Part shown: one piece after another, positions 5,011 through 5,635 of the stretch
How positions within the stretch are numbered: the stretch's first letter is position 1
Layout: the number at the start of each line of letters is the position of its first letter
Origin: Candidatus Melainabacteria bacterium
GTDB taxonomy: Bacteria; Actinomycetota; Actinomycetes; Mycobacteriales; Pseudonocardiaceae
Direction: 5' to 3'
DNA: 5,635 nucleotides
Assembly: GCA_903970565.1 (NCBI GenBank)
Contig: CAJCJE010000499.1
Coordinates: 1-5,635, forward strand
Program-made: the position numbers and the translations under genes
Notes under the pieces: generated by a model
Told to the model about the DNA's origin: nothing
The model's input: the letters and a program-made list of their open reading frames with translations, nothing else
Database searches by the model: none

Positions 5011-5635
5011 ATGCAACGACGGATGCGCACCCTTGTCCTGCTCACTGCCGCCGGCATCACCGCCGCCGGGCTGATCGGCGCCGGGCTGATCGGCGCCCCG
5101 GCCGCCTACGCGGCCGGAAACCCGATCAGTATGACCAACGGTTTCTACGTCAACCCCAACAACAGCGCCGCGGTCTGGGCCAACGCCAATTCCGGTGACG
5201 GGCGAGCGGCGGCCATCGAGTCGGCCATCGCCCCGCAGCCCTCGGCCGTCTGGTTCGCCAATACCGACAGCAACATCGGCGAGGAGACCGGCTCCTACGT
5301 CGGCGCCGCGGCGGCCAACGACAAGCTGCCCGTCCTGGTCGCCTACGACATGACCGACCGGGACATCTGCGCCGGCCAGTCCGCGGGCGGCGCCCCCTCC
5401 GACGCCGCCTACGACACCTGGATCGGCGGCTTCGCCGGCGGCATCGCCGACCGGCCCGCCCTGGTCATCCTCGAACCCGACGCGCTGGCCGACGAGAGCT
5501 GCATGAACTCGTCCGAGATCTCCGACCGCGACGGTCTGCTGAACAACGCCATCACCCAGTTCACCAACCAGTCCCCGAACACCTGGGTCTACCTGGACGC
5601 GGGCAACCCCGGCTGGATCGCGGCGGCGACGATGG
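5011..5635 (+). CDS. Secreted GH6 cellulase (endoglucanase/cellobiohydrolase), 3' end outside window
   Basis: The first 208 codons of a glycoside hydrolase family 6 enzyme, which cleaves beta-1,4-glucan with inversion outside the cell. Residues 1-34 are a Sec signal peptide (QRRMR start, hydrophobic core, cleavage after AYA). The catalytic domain begins with GFYVNPNNSAAVW (44-56). Family signatures follow in order: VAYDMTDRDICAGQSAGG (110-127) with the catalytic-network Asp118, LVILEPDALAD (151-161) with the general acid Asp157, and VYLDAGNPGW (193-202) with Asp196. The spacing of these Asp residues (39 and 39) is close to Thermobifida Cel6A (38 and 39). Cys120 and Cys164 probably form the conserved disulfide. 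Motifs cannot decide endo versus exo action because the loops that close the active-site tunnel and any cellulose-binding module would lie beyond the edge. Control is probably by the divergent LacI-type repressor through the twin operators. Confidence 0.93.
   Translation, partial: MQRRMRTLVLLTAAGITAAGLIGAGLIGAPAAYAAGNPISMTNGFYVNPNNSAAVWANANSGDGRAAAIESAIAPQPSAVWFANTDSNIGEETGSYVGAAAANDKLPVLVAYDMTDRDICAGQSAGGAPSDAAYDTWIGGFAGGIADRPALVILEPDALADESCMNSSEISDRDGLLNNAITQFTNQSPNTWVYLDAGNPGWIAAATM
5065..5094 (+). repeat. Perfect 15-bp tandem repeat in the cellulase signal peptide
   Basis: GCCGGGCTGATCGGC occurs twice head to tail (5065-5079 and 5080-5094), encoding the doubled AGLIG in the hydrophobic core of the signal peptide. 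Being in frame, it lengthens the core by five residues without breaking the gene. The identity of both copies at the DNA level suggests a fairly recent slippage event. Confidence 0.85.

Noticed and set aside
4788..5060. Two short opposing frames in the divergent control region
   Set aside because: They overlap the operators, promoter elements and the cellulase start, have no family resemblance and no ribosome site.
1..5635. Mobile elements, CRISPR arrays, tRNA or rRNA genes, or a wholly new defence or mobile system
   Set aside because: No transposase or integrase, no spaced repeat arrays, no tRNA-like folds and no unusual gene cluster were seen; the content is ordinary polysaccharide use plus one unknown gene.

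Overview
The window reads as chromosomal DNA from a high-GC Gram-positive actinomycete. Coding regions are strongly GC-rich with G or C at most third codon positions, secreted proteins carry long Ala/Val-rich Sec signal peptides, and the content (GH15 glucoamylase, LacI-family regulator, GH6 cellulase) is typical of soil polysaccharide degraders such as the Streptomyces/Catenulispora type. The exact genus cannot be fixed from the sequence alone.

Layout from left to right: (1) the 3' part of a + strand gene of unrecognised function, entering from the left edge and ending at 1111; (2) a short convergent gap with a strong stem-loop that can terminate transcription from both sides; (3) a - strand gene for a secreted two-domain GH15 glucoamylase/glucodextranase-type enzyme (1206-3464); (4) a 186-bp gap; (5) a - strand LacI/GalR-family repressor (3651-4664); (6) a 346-bp divergent control region with two identical 18-bp perfect palindromes; (7) the 5' part of a + strand gene for a secreted GH6 cellulase, starting at 5011 and running off the right edge. 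The GH6 gene is easily missed because no stop codon lies inside the window.

The clearest biological unit is the repressor, its two operators and the GH6 cellulase. The operator core TGGAAGCGCTTCCA differs from the known actinobacterial CebR/CelR cellulose-utilisation box (TGGGAGCGCTCCCA) at one base per half-site. One copy sits over the likely repressor promoter and the other lies 65 bp before the cellulase start codon. Their centres are 157 bp apart, close to 15 helical turns, which suits DNA looping. The inferred model is an autoregulated repressor that silences a cellulase until a sugar inducer, plausibly a cello-oligosaccharide, releases it. The glucoamylase gene lies downstream of the repressor on the same strand but shows no copy of the operator, so its link to this switch is uncertain.

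I found no RNA genes, mobile elements, CRISPR arrays or attachment sites, and nothing that amounts to a wholly new system. The points most worth a second look are the looped twin-operator arrangement, the structured TTGACAG tandem element before the cellulase, and the unrecognised left-edge protein.
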